Program-made: the position numbers and the translations under genes
Shown here: positions 60,402 through 64,000 of the stretch, piece by piece
Layout: each line of letters starts with the position of its first letter
Position numbering within the stretch: the stretch's first letter is position 1
The notes under the pieces: generated by a model
The model's input: only the letters and a program-made list of their open reading frames with translations
Database searches by the model: none
Told to the model about the DNA's origin: nothing
DNA from: Diplocarpon mali
Taxonomy: Eukaryota; Ascomycota; Leotiomycetes; Helotiales; Drepanopezizaceae
Assembly: GCA_024741835.1 (NCBI GenBank)
Contig: JAENRP010000209.1
Location: forward strand, 617 to 64,616
Direction of reading: 5' to 3'
DNA length: 64,000 nucleotides

Positions 60402-61079
60402 TCAAACCCAACTTTGTCCAAGAAGCCTTACCATACGACTATCTGGAGTCCGCATAGCTCGACACGGCTGCACCTCAAAGATCCAGAAGTATTGAGAGAT
60501 AGGTGGAGTCCTCAGAGCTTGATCGCACATGAATCTCGGAACCCAAGAGCGGGAGGACGTTTGAGTGTATGAAGACTTGCACGGTGTGGAATCTTCCGTA
60601 GAGCTAGCAGCTCCAATCAGGTTTTCCCAAGTCAGCCAAGTCCTTGCACAAAAAGATCTTCCTGCAAAGGCAAGGCAGGCTTGGGCGATTCGGGCGGAGT
60701 AGGAGTATACCCCAACTGCAGATCTGGGTGCTGCTTCCTTCGAAAGCGGCCATGAGCCAAAGTTAATAGCATAGTCTGGAAAGCCATGATCAATGACCAT
60801 GGCAACCAGACCTGCCTCCATCTTTACAAGGTATGGTAGTCCATATCTTGCGTTCGATGTGTCCCGCCTTATCCCATGATCCTCGGCCATACCGTGCTTC
60901 AGAAGGTTCAGAATCACCGCTCCAGATTGAACATCAATGAGCACCTCGATGTTCTGATTGAACATCCCCAGACCCAGGGCTGCATCCCTTGAATCTGCAT
61001 ATCTCCAGCCTCTTTGTCTCCAGCTTCTCCCCGGCTTATCCCCGGGGGAGATGTATGTCGTCAAGCAGCCGTCAAACAT
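60402..61079 (-). pseudogene. Possible decayed ankyrin-repeat gene
   Basis: An open frame of 225 codons whose first half contains alternating segments like degenerate ankyrin units (QSGAVILNLLKHGMAEDHG, EAGLVAMVIDHGFPDYAI). The second half is Ser/Arg/Cys-rich and looks random. No clear start context, no introns that improve it, and no neighbour supports it. It may be a chance frame; reported at low confidence only. Confidence 0.2.
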
Positions 61080-62711
61080 CCGAGGTTCAGCCTAATCCAC
61101 AGTCCGGGCACTTCCGCTATTGGTGCGTGCACCAAGCCGCGGCGCAGAGCCTCTTTCTCCCCCTTTGATACCGTGCCCTTACGCGAGGAGCTAACCGACT
61201 TTGTTGACATTGGCCAGGATGCTGCGTTGACTCCCATCCGCCAGATGATGCCCGGACTGTGTCTTCGACGGAGGATAGTGAGGCGCAGAGGCTCTCACCT
61301 CTGAATGCTGAGCGGGGTATTGGCTGAGTCCCACCCCATTTGTACTGCCCGTAGCTTCTGCCTTGTTGATCTTGTGTATGTATCGCGCCTTGGATCGCAG
61401 CCAAGGAAGGAGGCGCACTCGTGGGGCTGCCTGTAGAAGCGCGGGTCTTCGGGCTCGATGAGAGGCAGGAATGCTGGGAACGTGGTCGCAATAAGCACTC
61501 TGTTCTCTGTTTGTACACAGGCAACGTGCCTCTGCTGCGTATCGGCGATGCTTTGAAGACGTGTCGCTCCAACAAAAGGCCGTCGCATAGAGAAGCTGTC
61601 TTCTGCTGTTCATTCTGCTTGCCGTTGTCTTATCTCCTCGAGAATCGAAGTCTATTTTAATGAAGAGAGAGGCCTCCGCGGAATCTTCTCCTTGCACGTT
61701 CTAGTCTGCTTTTGCCGTAACTTCGCTGATGCGATCCGTCATGTTTCGAGGCTCGAGGGAGATTGACGGCCTCCATCTGGTGTGACGTGGATGGGAGCGA
61801 TACTCTTGTGCCAAGAGGGCCAGATTTGCAACTTCTCCACCGTGAGAGCGGCAGCAGACTTGGTCTCTTTGTACAGGGACCAAAGCCACGGTCCGTAATC
61901 GAGTGGTGGACTGGGCATGTATGGAAGCCCCCAAGTATTGCAAGCTGGCCGGCCGTGATCATGCCACACCAGACTCCGTAGCCTCTCCTCGTCCCGCTTC
62001 AGGGAATGCTACGCCTCTACGTTTGGGGAAGCTGGCGTCAAAAGATCTGCCATACTCCCATGGCCGTATTACATGGAGATGGAGCCCGCTTGGGCAATGG
62101 AGCAGTGTTACTCTCAATTAGCAATCCCTGTTGCTGTATATTGCATGCTGCTCTCTACCCAGCAATCCCACAGGATGAGCTCTTGAGTCACTGTACTCAT
62201 GCTCTGGTAATTCTTGATAGTTACGTCTAGAGCCCTAACATGTCTGTTGCTGCGTCAAGCCTCTTTCTGCCCCCGAGTTCTCTACAAAGTTAGATCTCTA
62301 TGTCATGGAATAGTCCCCTCCCCCTCCCCCTCTCCCTCCTCTCCGTTGCTCTTGATCAACAATAGTCACCTCTCTTGGCTACACAATAGCCGGAGTAGCT
62401 TCGGGGAAAGCCGTAGATACTTCTGGAGGCCTTTCTGGGTAGTCATCGACCAATGGATGGGGCTGTTCACCTATTCTACCGTGCTGAGCTAACGAGCCGA
62501 ACACTAGCGTTCTCCTGCTCCTGCCCCGGCCATAAGTACTACGCTCTACTCCTTCCTCTCGGGATTTTTTCTTTTCTTCATCCCACAAAAACTCCAACTT
62601 CAACTTCTTCTCTCCGGCTCCTCCGTCGGCCAACCCCTCCAGGTCCGCCGACATCAGCATCTTCTCCACGTTTAGGTATCCTCCCTAAACGCCGACCTCT
62701 TCCAACCAACA

Positions 62712-63456
62712 CAGTTACTTGCAAGTAAGTTGGCTTCCTCGTCCCTTGCCTGCTGCCTTGTCTTCATGGTGAGGCGCGTTGCTTCCAACGTTCTCACCGC
62801 GACCGATTCCACGCACGTTACCTTTGGACTCGATCACGTTCATCTCCCCTTACACCATCGGTCTTCCATCCTCCCCCTCGAGCAGCACCATCTTCTTGAG
62901 CATTCTGGCTGACAGCTACTCATCGCAGCGCAGATCAACCATACGGCAAGACATTGCTAAACAAAAAAAGAAAGTAAAAAAAATTGAAAACTTCAAAGGT
63001 AAGCAACTCTTACCATGCAACTAACTACTGTTTCCACCTACGCTTGGCCTTGGCCTCTATATCCTCTCCACCTTATCCTTGCGTCTTACATCTTGACACA
63101 ATAACAATGAGATCTCATCTCGATCTTCATTCGTGCCCATCTCTCGTACATCCTCAACGTACCCCTCATCACTTGATCTTGTCTTGCAATCGTTGTTCAA
63201 CTTTATTGACTCGTACTTTTTACAAAGAATATCCGATCTCAAAAACTCAGAGGTAAGAATCCCTTTCAGCTTCACATCCTTCTGTGAACTTCGTTGTCTT
63301 TCAGTATCGCATTCTTACCTCCTTGCACAGATCAATTGGTATCTCAACCTATCGTGTCACCTCGTATCTACGCAAAGTTTCCAACTCAATCCGTGTTCTA
63401 CCTCGTCCATATTTCACGGCTTGGAATGGGCTGACATCTTTTCACAGCAACCCAAG
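62712..63456 (+). promoter_or_regulatory. 5' leader of the helicase gene with probable 5' UTR introns
   Basis: CT-rich promoter sequence (62,310-62,700) is followed by three strong donor-like sites upstream of the start codon: gtaagttgg near 62,721, gtaagcaac near 62,999 and gtaagaatc near 63,253, each with plausible downstream ..cag/..tag acceptors. An A-rich stretch lies at 62,960-62,990. This suggests a long, spliced 5' UTR. Exact introns cannot be fixed without transcripts. Confidence 0.4.
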
Positions 63457-64000
63457 ATGTCTCAAACTCATGAGACTCCAGTCGCTACCGAGGCTCTCAG
63501 CACTGCTCCCTCCGGTGTCAACCCGCAAGAACATGGCTGGGTCCACAAGACCTCCTATGACTACGATAAGTATAACAAGTCAAGCAAGCAGTTAGCCGAT
63601 GCTCAGGCCTCTGCTGGTGAGGGCGCTCCCGGTGTTGCTCCTGGCCTAGGCATTGAGGAGGCTGTTGGTGGTCTTCACATTGGTGAGTGGGCTAGCAACG
63701 CAGCCACCTACACCTGGGACGAGGACTTCGGTGACATCGGACCACGTCACCCTCAATTGGAGGCCATGTTGTTCGGTGCTGAAAACCATGTCCGCTCTGG
63801 TATCAACTTCTCAAGGTAAGTCAAATTTCCTGTTTGATTCAGATGCACAGCTAATCTCTTGTGAAGCATTGCGAACATTGATGTTGTTCAGGAGGGAGCC
63901 ATTCGCATCAAGCCCATCAAGCAGTTTAAGGATGCGGGTTTGCACCCAGCCATGTTGAAGAACGTCGAGCTTGCTGGTTACGATGTTCCCACCCCCATCC
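63457..64000 (+). CDS. DEAD-box ATP-dependent RNA helicase, N-terminal part (runs off window)
   Basis: Exon 1 63457-63815, 51-nt intron (gtaagt..gtgaag, phase 2), exon 2 63867->64000; 164 residues seen. The start MSQTHETPVATEALSTAPS lies at the end of a long pyrimidine-rich leader. Seen: HGWVHKTSYDYDKYNKSS, a Gly/Ala-rich segment (GEGAPGVAPGLGIEEA), EWASNAATYTWDEDFGDIG, then IKPIKQFKDAGLHPAMLKNV and GYDVPTPI, which is the Q-motif entry of Ded1/Vasa-like DEAD-box proteins just before the expected Gln. The DEAD, SAT and HRIGR motifs lie beyond the window. Probably a Ded1-related translation or mRNA-processing helicase; the exact subfamily is not settled. Confidence 0.85.

Larger units (their letters stand above)
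57914..63456. other. Gene-poor region with a 322-bp tandem repeat
   Basis: About 5.5 kb without a well-supported gene. 57,914-58,400 is unique sequence; 58,400-59,250 is the 322-bp repeat; 59,250-62,250 has scattered open frames with no coherent exon structure. One, 60402-61079 on the minus strand, reads weakly like degenerate ankyrin repeats (GAVILNLLKHG, LVAMVIDHGFPDYAI). 62,310-62,345 is a CCCTCC tract, and 62,500-63,456 is the pyrimidine-rich 5' region of the helicase gene. Confidence 0.5.

Noticed and set aside
60301..60425. tRNA-like T-arm (GTTGG-TTCAAAC-CCAAC), whose antisense reads VGFEPTASSSP
   Set aside because: The 5-bp T stem and loop are perfect, but no matching 5' acceptor strand or D arm could be found upstream; at best it is a decayed tRNA fragment.
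61191..61697. 168-codon minus-strand frame and overlapping frames at 61,117-61,588
   Set aside because: Several frames are open over the same bases, none has a family motif, and composition is not biased to one frame.
1..64000. CRISPR arrays, bacterial operons, integrative phage features, biosynthetic gene clusters
   Set aside because: The window is eukaryotic; the tandem arrays seen (26 bp, 322 bp, CT-rich) have no spacer structure, and no PKS, NRPS or terpene genes are present.

Overview
The window is nuclear DNA from a filamentous ascomycete (Pezizomycotina). The evidence is short spliceosomal introns (about 45-75 nt, GT..CTRAY..AG), the fungal gene complement, AT-rich islands whose mutations look like repeat-induced point mutation (RIP), and above all the gene order APC5 - COX13 - APN2 - MAT - SLA2, the standard neighbourhood of the ascomycete mating-type locus. 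The style of the MAT locus (an HMG-box gene plus a remnant of the opposite idiomorph's alpha-box gene) makes me favour Leotiomycetes, but this is inference and I do not name a genus.

Layout. 1-4115: 3' part of Mediator subunit MED12. 4116-7887: gene-free, microsatellite-rich spacer. 7888-10840 (-): three-RRM RNA-binding protein. 12933-13807: CIA30 complex I assembly factor. 14756-17171: APC5. 17940-18608 (-) and 18868-21116 (+): COX13 and APN2, divergent. 21117-28613: the MAT region, with MAT1-2-1 (-), an unrecognised divergent 265-aa gene (+), a truncated MAT1-1-1 piece (+) and a small secreted cysteine-rich protein (-). 28614-32112 (-): SLA2. 32846-35948 (-): a PH/SMP-domain lipid-transfer protein of the Nvj2/TEX2 type. 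36262-37249: a 26-bp minisatellite interrupted by a solo LTR. 37634-42921 (-): REV3, divergent from SLU7 (43154-44569). 44827-45616 (-) and 45857-46509 (+): divergent ribosomal protein genes uS4 (RPS9) and eL21 (RPL21). 46510-53405: gene-poor, AT-rich stretch with decayed Tc1/mariner transposase copies. 53406-55586: SEC2. 56201-57913: SF3A1/PRP21. 58400-59250: 322-bp tandem repeat with RIP-like decay. 59250-62700: no supported gene. 63457-end: 5' part of a DEAD-box RNA helicase.

Most genes are single-copy housekeeping functions: transcription (MED12), cell cycle (APC5), mitochondria (COX13, CIA30), DNA repair and mutagenesis (APN2, REV3), endocytosis and exocytosis (SLA2, SEC2), splicing (SLU7, SF3A1) and translation (RPS9, RPL21, helicase). 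The accessory biology is in the MAT idiomorph and the repeat islands. The most notable results are the MAT1-2 idiomorph with an extra divergently transcribed gene, and the headless MAT1-1-1 fragment at its SLA2-side edge, where base composition also jumps. Several gene models need unusual splicing: an 8-nt microexon in COX13, a 13-nt microexon in APN2, and GC-AG introns in REV3 and SF3A1. Exon coordinates were derived by hand from reading frame, splice consensus and family similarity remembered from general knowledge. No database search was run.
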